A stretch of DNA of 64,000 bases from Enoplosus armatus. Lineage: Eukaryota > Chordata > Actinopteri > Centrarchiformes > Enoplosidae. Position 1 is the stretch's first letter, and each line of letters opens with the position of its first letter. A model generated the notes under the pieces. It did not search any database and had not been told where the DNA came from. It saw nothing but the letters and a program-made list of their open reading frames with translations. The DNA lies in assembly GCF_043641665.1 (NCBI RefSeq), contig NC_092186.1, positions 23,628,001 through 23,692,000 of the forward strand, written 5' to 3'. Shown here in pieces: positions 1 to 12,433 of the stretch. Made by a program: the position numbers and the translations under genes.

Positions 1-143
1 AGTTTATCAGTAAATGGGTTCCTATCATACCAGACACACCATATCCTCGGCATCGTATACAACCCATAGTACAACATATAACATGCTGTCTTTTTTGCAA
101 GCAACAGCATTAACACAAAAGATCTAATCTAATTATAACTTAC

Positions 144-3100
144 CCGTGACAATCTGAAAAGTAGAGCTGGGTTTGCTCGAACACTGGACTCCTCGTGCAA
201 CAGCCCGGACGGTGTAGGTGTGTCCACACTGCAGTTCATCCAGGACACAGCTGCTGTTGGTGGAGGAGCTGCAGGACGTCGAGTGTCCCCGGCCGGAGGT
301 CGCGTTGACCGTGACGCTCGTGGCATCCCTGTCCTCAACCCAGGTGACCGAGGCGTGGTTGGAGACACAGTCCAGGGAGTGGTCCTGGATCACTGGAGCG
401 CAGGGGGCTGGAACAGGGGATTGTCACACATTACGCATTTGTCTTTTAGAAGAGTCTTTTGGGTGAGATAGTTGCAGTTGTTGTTCATTTTTGAGCATGG
501 AGCATTTTGACCTTTATTTTGGGGAAATAAAATGTACAGAAAATATATCTATAATGAACTTTTTACTCAATAACTCATAAACTGGCTACATATAATCTGC
601 ACTGCAGTAGTGCCAAGCAAAACTGAACAGAGTTTCTTCCCTCTCACTGTTTCTTTACCTGTCGTTACATTGGTTTTGGCGAGTATGGAGCTGTTGCAGT
701 TCCCGTCCCCTGCCAGCACAGTCACAGTGTAGTTCTCCCCACACTGCAGCTCGGTCAGCTCGCAGGAAGTGCCCGTGGAATTACAGGAGTCGACGTGTCC
801 GTTGGCCTCAGCGAAGACTGTGTAATCATTTGCTCCAGCGCTGGCCCCCCAAGTCACCGTCGCCACGCCAGAGAGGCAGTGCAGGGCAGCGGCCACATTT
901 GTAGGGTCGCAGGGCGCTAGAGAAGGGAGGAGGAAAAAGGGCATTATGACTATATTTATATTGTGATTTTATAGAATTCAATTGTTAGCCTGCGAGTATA
1001 TGCTGACATCTCATCCTTTCATGCTTTTCATACACATTTACCAGTTCTCGCTGAGATGATGGCACTCTCGGAGCCGTTACACCTGTCGTTCAGGGCCACC
1101 ACGCTGAACATGTATGTCTGAGCACACTGCAGGCCAGGGAACAGGCAGCTCTGGTCGACTGTAGGGCAGGAAGAAGAGAAACCTCCCGACCCCTTCAATG
1201 TGGAGATGTAGGACGCTGCCCCGGCAGCTGCGTCCCAGGACGCCTGCAACGTGTTAGTGGAACACTCCACAACGCCTTTGACTTTCCCAGGAACACAAGG
1301 AACTGAGAGAGAAAAAGCAGGGAACCATTTTAATATCAAGCGGGGGGTCATATCCTTCACTTGTTACTATTATTATTATATTACTAATTTACATATAGCA
1401 CACTGCTCTGTTGGGTCAACCGACAAACTTACCAGAATGAACTATTTCCGGGACACTGCTGTGTCCCTCACATGTGCTGGTGACGGCTTTGACCGTCACG
1501 TTGTACTGCTGTCCACACTTTAAATGAGTCATCTTACAACTTGAATCCTCTGTTGTGCAGCGAAGTGCAGTTCCGTTTCTGTCCAGGGCGGTGGCGCTGT
1601 AGTTCACCGGCCTGGATCCGGGCGCCCAGCTGATGGTCAGTACGTTGGTGCTGCAGTTCAGGGTGTTGAGCACGCTCTGAACAGCACACGGGGCTGACAC
1701 AGGAGGCAAAGAGTGAGACTCGGCGGTAGTTTGATTACAAATGCACGGAAATAATTGTAGCAGTTACTTAAAAATGCATTAATATATTGAATTTTTTGGC
1801 CACTTGGGGGCAGAAGAGCTCCAAAGCACACTCATAGATATACAGTAATGAAATCTTTTTCATTGCAGTTATACACCTGATGCAAAAAGTAACTGCACTA
1901 AACTATGCTCACATGATAAAACAATACTGTCACGTTTCCAGGTTAGTCGATTGAGTATATTTGTGAGGGGGGTGGCACAGGAAACGTGGGTGGATGAGAA
2001 TGTCTTTTGGCTCTCAGATTGAAAATGAACTCTCAAACAGTAGTTGACAAAACAACATGGGGACGACGCCCATTCAGTAGCTGCTCTGGAGCTTTCAGCT
2101 GTATCGCACCATCTTCCTCAGCGGACAGACTTTGCCAAGCTGTCATGGAGCTCCAGCGGAGCTACTAAGTGGATCTTTTGGTGATACGGCTTTTGTCAAC
2201 TAACGTTGTGGATGACAAGGGGGAAGCAAAAAGAGAGGCTAAAAACAGGATAAGCAAGGAAGATGAAGATGAAGGTTGGTAAGTGTTTCGGAAGGGAGTA
2301 AGATGAAACAGGAAGAAGGCAGAGACGCTACTCTCTCTCACCTGTCGTATGGATGACTGGCTCGCTGTCAGGACTTTGACATTCGCCATCTGAGGCCGAC
2401 ACAGTGAAGGTGTACTCCTCGCCACAGCGCAGACCGTCCAATTGGCAACCGAGGTTCATCCCTGCGTCACAGGTCACATTGTGTCCGTCCGTGCTCACTG
2501 CCTTGCCAGTGTAGGACCCTGCATTGGGGCTGCTGTTCCAGGTTAACATGGCCGAGTTGTTGGCACAGTTCACCGAGACGTTGAGCTGAGAGGGAGGGCA
2601 GGGCGCTGCAGAGGAGGGACACAGAACACACACGAGCTGGAGAGGATACACACATTTGCAAAACGCTTCAACGCTGCTCGATTGACTGCTTTGTCTTTAC
2701 CTGTCCGTAGTATCTCCGCCGAGCTCTCATTGCTGGCGCAGTTGCCGTCCACGGCAGTCACCCCGACGCTGTAAACCTGGCTGCACATTAGGCCCTCCAG
2801 CCTGCACGACGTCTCATTGGAAGAGCACAGCAAGGGATGGCCGTCTTTACCCTTTGCAGTTGCTTTGTAGTGCAGGGCGCCACGGCTTGCTCGCCAAGTC
2901 ACTTGCACAAAACTCTGGCCGCAGTTTCTTGTCGCCACCACATTAGTGGGCACGCATGGCGCTGAGGGAGAGACGGCCTCAGATCAGCTCAGTACATTTT
3001 AAGGATTCGTCGAGTTCTAAAAAGCACCACAACTGTCTGCACATCTGGGAAGGGCAGTTTGTTATCAGGGCAGACTTTAAGTTCTTCGCGACTGGTTTCA

Positions 3101-6031
3101 TACAAGAAAGACACCTCATGTATGTTGCATGTTACTTACTTTGCCAGGTGGGTAATACCGAGGGTCGACTGAGGCAGGTGCCGTTGAAGGACATCACTTT
3201 CAGTGTGTAATCAAGTCCGCACTCCAGTGTGTTGATAATCAGCGCAGGCTCTGTGGTGTTGTAGGACATTTGCTTGTTGCTGCTTGAGATTACAGTCATG
3301 TAGCCTTCTGCGTTACTCGACGCATTCCAGCCGAGCGTCAGTACTTGTGTCTGACAGTCTAAGTCGGCTTTCACGTGGGGCCCACAAGGAACTGGACAGA
3401 GGGAAGAGAGAACGGTGAAGGCTGGCGTCTAAGAAATGTGTTGGTTATTATGGTTACGTAAAAAAAGACCTTCTATGTTCGGGTTAATCTCGACACTGCG
3501 AAGACGCTAATGTACAGGCAATTAAGATGAGACCAAGACTACATGTCAGGCTGTAACAGGATGCAGGATGGATACCAAATGACAGCTTTCTTAGACCCTT
3601 ACTGCTAGTGGGGCAAATGGTGTACATAGGCCGTGGACTTTTCAGACTCATCTTGTCAGGCTCATCTCGACACTGCCCGATTCAACTTTCATCAATCTAA
3701 GAAGCACTTTGTCAGCCTCTGCTTTAATAGATTTTTGGCCACTTGGGGTCACCACTACAAGCTGTGAGAACACAACATCTGATATCATCTTTGGAGTCAT
3801 GTCTCTGGTCATCTCTGGACAAATCTTCACACCCGATCCGACTCCTGGGGGCAAAAAATCTGTCTCTTTAGCTGCTAAATGCTCCACTACATTCACCGGT
3901 TGGTCGCTAACTCTGTCTGCTATGCTGTTTAATGCTGGGCGGGTAGCATACACTTAGTTTATCAGAGATTTTTGCGGGAAACTACGCTGATGAGAGCAAA
4001 AACCAAAACAGTAACGTTGGGGGCTGAAAGACACTAAAGCAGTAGAGCTGAGGAGACCTGCAGAGCTGTTAATGTAAAGTTAATATTATTAATCTTAAAA
4101 GGTTTACTGTGGAGAGTACAGATACAGTGACATGAGTGGAAGTTTTAATGTACACGAATCACATGTTTCGAGCAAAAACCCATTCCTACCAGACTCCATG
4201 TAGATGGCCTCAGAGGGCATGCTGGGGCAGATGCCATCGTGGTGGCAGACAGTGACAGCGTAGAGACGGCCACATTTCAGGTTGGGTATCCTGCAGCTGG
4301 TATTAGTAGAGCTACAGCTGAGAAGTCCATCATCTTCATCCACGATGCTGGCGGTGTAGGAGTTCATTTTGGGCTGTCCACGCCACAAAATCAGAGCCTC
4401 ATTGGCTGCGCAGTCCAGGGAGGCAGTGACGTGATCCGGTGGGCAAGCAGCTGAAATGAGGCAAAGGGGCAGTTAACTCGCGCACTGGACATTTTGAAGT
4501 GAAACACACAGGCAGATGTGAAAAAACAGCTCTGTGCTCTCTGTATTCAGTCTGATTTAACTGGCAGAAGATGTATGTAAATAACAGCAATATATCAATC
4601 TGAGGTTTACAGATTCGCTCTCCAGAAATGTGGTCAACCCATGCAACATATTTCAGATCGTAGATCGTTTATTTAGTTCTTCCAGACAAAGTTTAACAAT
4701 TTAAACCTTAATACTGACTCAAAGCCTCCTTCACCCTTTTGTTACTTTCAAAGTACACCGGAGCGTCTTTTTTTACGATAAAATAAGCCAGAAGAAGAAA
4801 AACGAGCAGCCTCACAGTACCTGTCTCTATGGTGACCATCTCGCTCTCAGAGCTGTTGCACATGAAGTTGGAGGCGATGGCGTAAGCTGTGTAGTTGGTG
4901 CTGCACTTCAAGCCCTCGATCTTACAGGTCAAACCCATGGAGTTGCAGCTGTGGATGACGCCGTCGCTGTCCTTCGCCATGGCAACGTAGAAAATTGCAC
5001 TGCCGGACATTATCCAGGTCATTGTGATGGAGTCGGCTCCACATTCCTTCACTGCTGATACGTTCCGAGGAGCGCACGGCACTAGAGGAGAGGGGACGAA
5101 TCAAAACGAGAACAAATTCCACCTGTAAAACCCTTTCGCAGTTGCAGGTGACAATACAGTACCTCCTTCCCAAGCTTTTGTATACAAAACTTGTTTTGGG
5201 TGATTTTTTTAATTTAAAGGATCTAAATACTTCTTCCACCATAGCTGATATCTGATAAACCGGCACTAACGGCTTTTCCTTACCTGTCTCAGCCACAGGC
5301 CCCAGTGTCCTCGGGCTGGCACAGTCGTCGTCAAAAGCCGTGATGTAGATGGTCAAGTACTCTCCACACTGGACGCCATTTATGGCGCAGCTGTTGGATA
5401 TTGAGCTGCAGGTATAGCGGCTGTTGTTTCCCTTGTTGCCGAAGGCCTCCACAGTGTAGCGTAGAGCCCCCTCAGCGAGGTCCCACTTGCTGAGCAGAAC
5501 ATCTGAGTTGCAGTCGGCTGAGGTTTGCAGATTCTGGGGAATACACGGTGCTGGAGACAGGCAAACGAATCCAAGGATCAAGTTATTTTACTCAACTTTT
5601 AAAATGTTCTTTTTGTATTTGCAATTGATAAAAGACTAACTGAAAACTGCAAGAAGAAAAGAGCTGAAATAATATTGCTGTCCATGACAATTGTCAGTTG
5701 CGATATAAAGCAGTTGGATCATATTTTGGATCATGTTCTGGAGTATCCACCAGAGGGCGATCACATGAGAATGGACAACTGTCCCCGAGCTTAGATCAGC
5801 TACTCACGGAGCAATCGCTAATGTTTTAAATTGTGTTGTGCAAAAGTTGCAACTACTTCAAATTATGGAAATTAAATTAATATATGTATCGCAACCCTTT
5901 GTCACTGGTTGCACATGCTTGCAATCAAAAAAAAAAAAAAAAGAGCTATTTTTTAAAATAATTTTTAGGGTCCTGAGGAGATAAATTGATCAAATAATAA
6001 TACGTTTCACAAAGTTTTGTTACACAAAATG

Positions 6032-6080
<49 letters not shown>

Positions 6081-6694
6081 CTGCTCTCTGTAAAGAGAAC
6101 GTAGTCGTACCTGTGCGGATGTCAACAGTAGAGCTAATCTGGCTTCTGCAGTGCCCCGTGATGGAGTAGACTGTGAAGCGATAGTGTCGTCCACACACCG
6201 TGTGTGTGAAATAACAGGAGTTGTCTTCAGTGAGACACTCCTGGACCACTCCCTGGGTACAGAGAAATCACAAGATATTTCATATGTACACTAAATTACA
6301 GACTAGTCCTTAAAAAAATCTCTTTAAAGGTATATTCTTGCTTAGTTTTGCACAATGACTGCTGCTAGCCTCTGTCCAAAGGTAACAAAAGCTTCCTGCC
6401 GTCACCTCTAGAGGTCATATATATATAGAGAGAGTTAGTCCAGAATACAATACCTGAGAGTCCACTGCCCTGGCCAGATAGTGGTCTGTATTGTTTGTGT
6501 GCTCCCAGGAAAAGACGATGACTTCACTGGAACAATCTCGCAACAGCTCCAGGTTCTTGGGAGGACAGGGAACTTAAAGGAAAAAGATATTTATACAAGT
6601 TCATTTTACACTGTGTAAGCCAGTTTTCTACATGTCCTCTTCAACATCAGTCCCACATCAGAAGAACAGACAGACACACAGATAGATAGATAAC

Positions 6695-6725
<31 letters not shown>

Positions 6726-6994
6726 CATTATAAAGGGCAAAAAAAAAAAAGAAGAAGACGAAGTAGATGGGGTTAAATATCAACATCAAAGGCAAGTGTC
6801 TCAAATCCCTTTTAAGGTTAGAACGCCCTGATACTGAAGATTACGCTCTCCAGTGTTGCTTTTCACTGTATGAGGTTTCAGGTTTAACACAAACACAGGC
6901 TCATTCTTAGCAGCCTGAACACAACACAATATGATATAGACAGTAGAGCTCAATAGGAGACCCAGTTTTCAAAGCAGACACGTAGTGATGCACT

Positions 6995-7032
<38 letters not shown>

Positions 7033-10000
7033 GTAATCAGCTATTCCCAAATGACCCCTGACTGATATGACTTCAGTACTTCTTAACCTGAAGTAAAATC
7101 CGCTAGATTGAAGGTGTATTATGTTGAAATAAGAATTTCAACGTGACAGAGGAAAATCCCTAACTGTGAAGTCCCAATCTCCAAAGTAATCTTGAATCTA
7201 ATTGTCAGTTTGGAGTTTGGAGTGGATCTTTGTGCCATATTCTGGAGTAAAAAGTCTTCATCCAAGGCTACGGAAGCCCACTGAGAACTGTACTCACAAA
7301 ACTGAACCTAAAGCGGACGCTGTTTTCCTTTTCCTTGGGCCTTTAGGCTTTTGTCACCGGATTGAATATGTATTAAACGCCGTATTAAATGGCTGTATAC
7401 TTGACATGCAACAATTACTTGTCATAAAATCATATTCAGCATCATCCAAGTCGCGACAGCTTAGCGGTGTAGAATGTGGCCCCAGGGGCGGCGTTGGACA
7501 GAAAAAAAATCTCGACCAGGCTCTCCAACAGAAAAGAGTGATATGCGAGATGAAAGGATTAACTGCCTGCACAAAAATAGATGACAGGGTGGAGCGCTAA
7601 AAATGTTCGTCAGCCAAAAAATGTAATAGACACAGAGCCATTCAGTCAGTTGACTGGCACCGATGGGTTGGTTACTGGTTCTGCAAAATAACAACCACAC
7701 CCAGAGCGTTTGGTTTTATTGGCCTTTTGTCAAGTGTATTCTGCTGTCTTTATATATTCTTTATAAAGTTCTCTTCTTCACCTGTTCTCATCATTTTTTT
7801 TTTTTGTGGGGGGGGGGGGTTTCTTACCGTATTTTCTGCTTACCTTTAAACCTTGCTGAAGTGGGGTGATTCGGCCGATATTTACCATCAATCGACTTTT
7901 TTTTTTTAGATTATTTTTTGGGGGCTTTTCTTGCCTTTAATTGACAGAGAGATAGAGAGAGGGGGTGACATGCAGCAAAGGAACCCAGGGCCTTTGTACA
8001 TGGGACACCTGCTCTACCTAGTGAGCTGCAGGGCGCCCCAAATCGACTCTGTTTTACGGTCACTTTGGAAACACTTTGGCTTTTAAGCTAGTCAAAGGAT
8101 GGTGGTTGAGGTTTCATAGGTCTCAGCCAGGCTAATGGATAGGAGGAATACATGAAAAGCTCTGACTCTGAGTCAGTCAAAATAAAACCTTTAGCTGGAG
8201 GCGCTTTCCAAAATCTAAGAAAATAAGCCTGACGACGTCGTAGTGATGTCAGGACTTGAGATAATATCCAGCAGGTTATTTCTGAAGTCCTAAACGAGCG
8301 GTTCAGAGTCCATCTTGAATTCTGGACTCCTGTGAAAGGCGACGGATCACTTGGTCTTTTTTAACAGCTGAGCAGAGACGTCTGAGACACTGGAAGAAAA
8401 CCCTCCATATGAAGAATTGGCTCCAACAATGGCTCAGCTGGGTGGTTGTGAGAGGGTCACACACTCTCTATTAGACAAACGTGATCAAAACGGACTTTGG
8501 AGAAGATACCAGTGTGTGTGTGTGTGTGTGTGGGGTTTTTTGTATGCATTTTTACATCTGATAGGCCTCGTATTAAGTTAAAGTGGGTTAAAAAAAAAGA
8601 TTTTGAAATGTTCCCAACAAAACCCTGAAAATTGTGTCTCACCAGTCTGGAAAGTGGCCAAGGTGGTGTTCATCTTGTTCTTGCAGTTCTCCGACATGGG
8701 CGTCACGTGCACCACGTAGCTCTGGCCACAGCTCAGGCCGGTGATCTGACAGCTGGTGCTCTGGCTGGTGCACGTCAGCTGCGTGCCATTGTCGCCCATC
8801 GCCGTGGCCTTGTAGGAGTCGGCCCCGAACACAGCCGACCAATGCACCATGGCAGAGTGAGTGGTGCAGGTGTAGTCCACGGAAACTGATGCAACTGGTG
8901 TCAGCTCTGCGGGTGACACGGGACATGAGCATGTTATTTTTGTTTTGTGTGAGAGGAACTTGGCGATAAAAGAAGGTAGAAAGAAGCGGACTGACACTTT
9001 ACATCCATTTTGGTAAGAAATACTGACTGTTGACTCTACTTTTGTGTTCCCATCACTCATGGCCCATTTTCTACACTGATCCTGATTGGACAGTTGCTTT
9101 CGGAGTTGACTGGCTCTGTTCAAAACTATCACATTGTCTCTGATGAGCGCAGATTGACAACATACTGTTAAAGCTGTGTATCCCATATCTAATACACTGT
9201 AAAGAGACTAAAACTATCGCCTTTTTCTTAGGTTCATGTTTACGTGACAGCCTCGACAACAAGGAGGTTGTCAGGGCACTTGAGTCCTTTTCCCCCTGAG
9301 GATCATATTCTGCGTGTCTGAAAGGAACGCCTCAGAGAGAATGGCTGACCTAGATCCTAATCGCCAAGTTATTGATATTGGTTTGGCTCTGCCGACTCAC
9401 TGTTGGTGGTGTATGCGTAGTCTGTGGGCTCGCTCGGCACCAGGAACTTGCTGAATGAGGACACTGATATCAGATAGGTGGAGCAGGGGAGGATGCCTTG
9501 AACATCCAGCTTGGTGTCCGTGACGTTGTACACAGATGGCCGGCTGGTGGGTTCATCAGTGTCCCGTATGGTGACTTGGTATATCAGGACGTCCTCCACC
9601 GGCTGCCAGGTCACCCTCGCCGTGCTCCGGCCGGTCTGCGTTGCTGTGACGCCCACTGGAGGCTCCACCACTGCACACAGACACGAGGACTCAGTTAGAG
9701 GGGGGTATCATTCAATCTGACGAAGCATATAACTGAAATAATTTTCATACGCTAGTTTGAAACGAATTCTTGCGGCCTCCTTCGTCTCAAGAGCCCAAAA
9801 GGGTCACCGTTATTATTCTGCTACTACAGCCAGTGACCAGCTCAGCAATGTTAAAGGGTCAGTTCACATAAAACGCAAAAATACATATATTGTAATAAAG
9901 TTTTCACTTCATGCGCCGAGGTTTTTAAAATATGTAAGGTATCTGCCTCTGAAACTTGTGTTGCCCCCCAATGCAGTGAATTACTGGATTGTTTATGGAG

Positions 10001-11720
10001 CTTAAAGAATTGGAAAAATTACAAAATGTCTTCCAAACATGTCTTCCCAGAAACATTGTCCCTGTTGCTGATGACCGACTATTCCTTCTGCAGAAAGTAG
10101 TTCCAGACAGGGTTGGATTATCCAGAGTAACCGTGAAATTGTTTCTGTATTGTGGTAAAGACCAAAATCTCAGAGACAGAAACCCTTCGATTAACATGAA
10201 CTCTGCAACTTTCCTACAGTGAGAAACAGAGATTCAAGACAATTTGGTATTTGTGTTAGAACCACGGATAACTGAGGGTCTACGGATAGAGGGTCTTGTT
10301 TGCCATGTCTTTCCATGCAAATTTGTGATTTTGAGCAATATAAATGAATTTGAATAATATCTTCTCTCGGTCATTAATTGTCCCCACACATTACGTCACG
10401 TAGAGACATGTCTCCAGATCAACTGCCCACTCTGTAAAACACCCGCCCTTCCTTTAACAGGTTTTCTAGGCCCCCCGTAATGGACTGAAACTGGTCACTC
10501 ACGGGTCGTGATGGTCCTCACTTTGCTTCTGCTCCCCTGGCCGGCCTGGTTAGCTGTGAAGACGTAGCAGTCGTAGTTGGTGGAGGGTTGCAGGTTTCCT
10601 ATCACAGCGCTGGAGTTGGTATAGGTCAGGTTGAGTGTGTGTCCGGTGGCCTGAGAGACCACCTGTAGATAGTAGCGGTCCGCCGAGGGCACCTCAGTCC
10701 ATTTTACCATGATTGAAGTACTCGACAGTGGCTGGCCCTCGACTATCTGCGACGTGTCGGGGACTGGGAGGAAAGAGCAGGGGAGAAAACATCGTTTAGG
10801 GTGCTACATTGCCGCGCTGTGTCCGTGCGTAATGGAGGCGTTTACGCGCGTAAAGACGCAGTCCGAACAGACTGTACTTTGATACAGCCCATATCATAAA
10901 TACTTTTCTGTTCATCATCATCGTTAAATGTCTGTGTAAATACGTCTATTTGATGTATAAATATAGAGTACCAACCACCGCCACGTTTTAAGAGCTGTTA
11001 CAACTGTTCTGCGTAAATGTTGCATTAACTGTCTCCTTCTTTACCTGTGGACGCCACACGTGTATCCATACACACCACAAAGTAGAACTGAAAGACTTTG
11101 AGAGTCACACTATATTCGGTTCCTGGTCTCAGTCCCTGGACTCTCTTCTCAGTCACGGCCGCTGGAAGGGTCACCACAACCGGTGCAATGCTTGTACTGT
11201 TTTTCACCCGAAGGTCCAAGAAATAGTTTGTTGCCCCGGTGTGTTTTTCCCATTTTACCAGAATCGATGAGGGACCCGAGGGCCTTGCTGACAGGATTTT
11301 GCACCCTGTAAGAGATGGAAAGACGTGGCGCTGAAAACAGGAGCTTGTATCGAGACAATAAACACCACGATCACACAGAAAGATAAATGCTGGATATTTT
11401 CCTTTTTTTTATATATCTGAACTACACACAGTGTCTTCCATTTAGTGTGACATCTTTAGCTTCAGTGATCCATTGTGACTCATAAATACTGACAATATAA
11501 CACTAAATCTGCCAACAAAATGCCTTGCTTTACTTACCTTCTGCACTATAAGGTATCTGTAAACAACAAAAACAATGTAATCAATAACGTGCTATAAATG
11601 TATTAATACTAAATGATGTCCATGTCGTTGAGTTTCACAGGTCCTAACATCAGAAATGACATTTACCTGAGTTAGAGATACCAATGCTAACGAAAAGCCT
11701 ATGGCTCCCAGCAATCCCAT
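144..11720 (-). CDS. FNDC7-like secreted multi-FN3 protein, copy A (3' end outside window)
   Basis: Eighteen coding exons, listed 5' to 3' on the minus strand: 11720-11667, 11556-11538, 11305-11045, 10763-10503, 9670-9401, 8906-8643, 6572-6454, 6252-6111, 5550-5284, 5081-4821, 4450-4190, 3391-3140, 2961-2701, 2605-2342, 1693-1433, 1302-1042, 916-659, 407-144. They give 4000 nt (1333 codons), all in phase, ending at a GT donor, so the gene continues past base 1. The start MGLLGAIGFSLALVSLTQ is a typical signal peptide. Then come 15 FN3 domains of 84-90 residues, one per phase 1-1 exon, except domain 5, which is split by a phase-0 intron (6572-6454 plus 6252-6111). Each domain has the FN3 core W and the L..C(G)..Y block. 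Domains 1-3 are cysteine-poor; domains 4-15 carry about six cysteines each. N-glycosylation sequons are frequent and no membrane segment is seen, so the product is probably extracellular. Homology to FNDC7 is inferred from this architecture and from the stxbp3 linkage; the molecular role is unknown. Confidence 0.88.
3640..4075. repeat. Probable dispersed repeat in an intron of copy A
   Basis: The stretch has TTTTTGGCCACTTGGGGTC, TGCTAAATGCTCCACTACAT, TTGGTCGCTAACTCTGTCTG and TTTATCAGAGATTTTTGCGG, motifs I associate with a common fish repeat. TTTTTGGCCACTTGGGG also occurs at 1794-1810 in another intron, with different flanks. Confidence 0.4.
6039..6079. repeat. (GT)n microsatellite
   Basis: An uninterrupted GT run about 30 nt beyond the donor of the second half-exon of FN3 domain 5 in copy A. 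Confidence 0.95.
6680..6725. repeat. (GATA)n microsatellite
   Basis: GATA tetranucleotide repeats with one TAACTA interruption, in an intron of copy A. Confidence 0.9.
6995..7030. repeat. 36-base poly-G tract
   Basis: Thirty-six consecutive G in an intron of copy A. The exact length may be unreliable in any assembly. Confidence 0.9.
7897..8040 (-). mobile_element. tRNA-derived SINE copy
   Basis: On the minus strand the copy starts at 8040 with GGGGCGCCCTGCAGCTCACT, followed by AGGTAGAGC, a clear pol III box A (TRGCNNAGYNGG-like). A degenerate GGGTTCC box B follows about 35 nt later, then a GA-rich body and an A-rich tail (a T-run on the plus strand at 7898-7908). It sits in the long intron between the exons at 8906-8643 and 6572-6454 of copy A. 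It resembles a SINE common in teleosts (from memory). It is not a functional tRNA, because the acceptor stem and anticodon arm do not fold. Confidence 0.7.
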
Positions 11721-12132
11721 CTTTGACGTTGAGTGCGGGATTGCAATTAGTTTAGTATACAAGGGAGCCAAATACAAAAGGTGTTCTGGATTCTTTTGAG
11801 CTTTAGCTCAGCATGTCTGGGAGCCAATCAGTATCCCCCAAATGGGGACAGGCTGTCCCACCAACAGCCCCAGGCAGTCAGGAGGGAGGGATGGAGGGCG
11901 GGATGGACGGATGAGAGATTGGTGAATTAGTGGTGTTTCATTGTGATTCCAGCAGCTCTGCTGTGTCCTCTGTGTTGCTCTTATCAGACAGATTGTACAA
12001 CATCTCTTATGAGAATACATTTATTATATATATATAGCGGACTGCTAAAAGTCTTCAAAAGGTTGTGCACTTTTCCCTGTTTTACCCTGATGTTTTGGGG
12101 TCCTGGAGGTCCTGCATTCTCTTTAATAGCTC

Positions 12133-12133
<1 letters not shown>

Positions 12134-12191
<58 letters not shown>
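12134..12191. repeat. (AC)n microsatellite
   Basis: About 29 AC units in the spacer upstream of FNDC7-like copy A. A second (CA)n run of about 21 units lies at 12389-12431. Confidence 0.95.
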
Positions 12192-12194
<3 letters not shown>

Positions 12195-12386
12195 TAATTG
12201 TTTTATCAGCCTGAGACTTCATTTCCTAATTTTATGAGAATTTCTCATGAACTGACGACATGTTTCAGAAGTTCTTCACAGAAAATGATGCGGTAGTTGT
12301 ACTTGGGGCCTTAGAGAGTAATACAGCGGATTTTCATGTGCTTCATGAGTATTTTTTATTCTGCACTTATCACCCCAAGTCCAAAG

Positions 12387-12433
<47 letters not shown>

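Larger units (their letters stand above)
4190..8906 (-). other. Six-cysteine FN3 domain exons (domains 4-8 of copy A)
   Basis: These exons show the recurring cysteine plan most clearly. It consists of one Cys in a PC.P motif at the domain start, one before the core Trp (for example VKEC or ADC), a pair in the middle strand (SC...TC), one in the L.C(G)..Y motif, and one near the end before S(E/S). The exon at 5081-4821 has exactly six. Ordinary FN3 domains have no conserved cysteines, so three extra disulfides per domain are likely. The same plan continues in the exons down to 144. Confidence 0.75.

Noticed and set aside
220..471. Plus-strand ORFs opposite FN3 exons (also 8632-8889, 20631-20891, 21466-21714 and 21795-22076)
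   Set aside because: They are antisense shadows of conserved minus-strand FN3 exons; they show no family motifs and do not respect splice sites.
5946..6249. ORFs rich in HTHTHT or VCVCVC (also near 12197, 44661, 45796, 53696, 56664 and 60636)
   Set aside because: They are produced by CA/TG microsatellites read in frame.
8020..8040. tRNA-like sequence on the minus strand
   Set aside because: Only the box A region and a weak box B resemble tRNA; no acceptor stem or anticodon arm can form. It is the head of a SINE.
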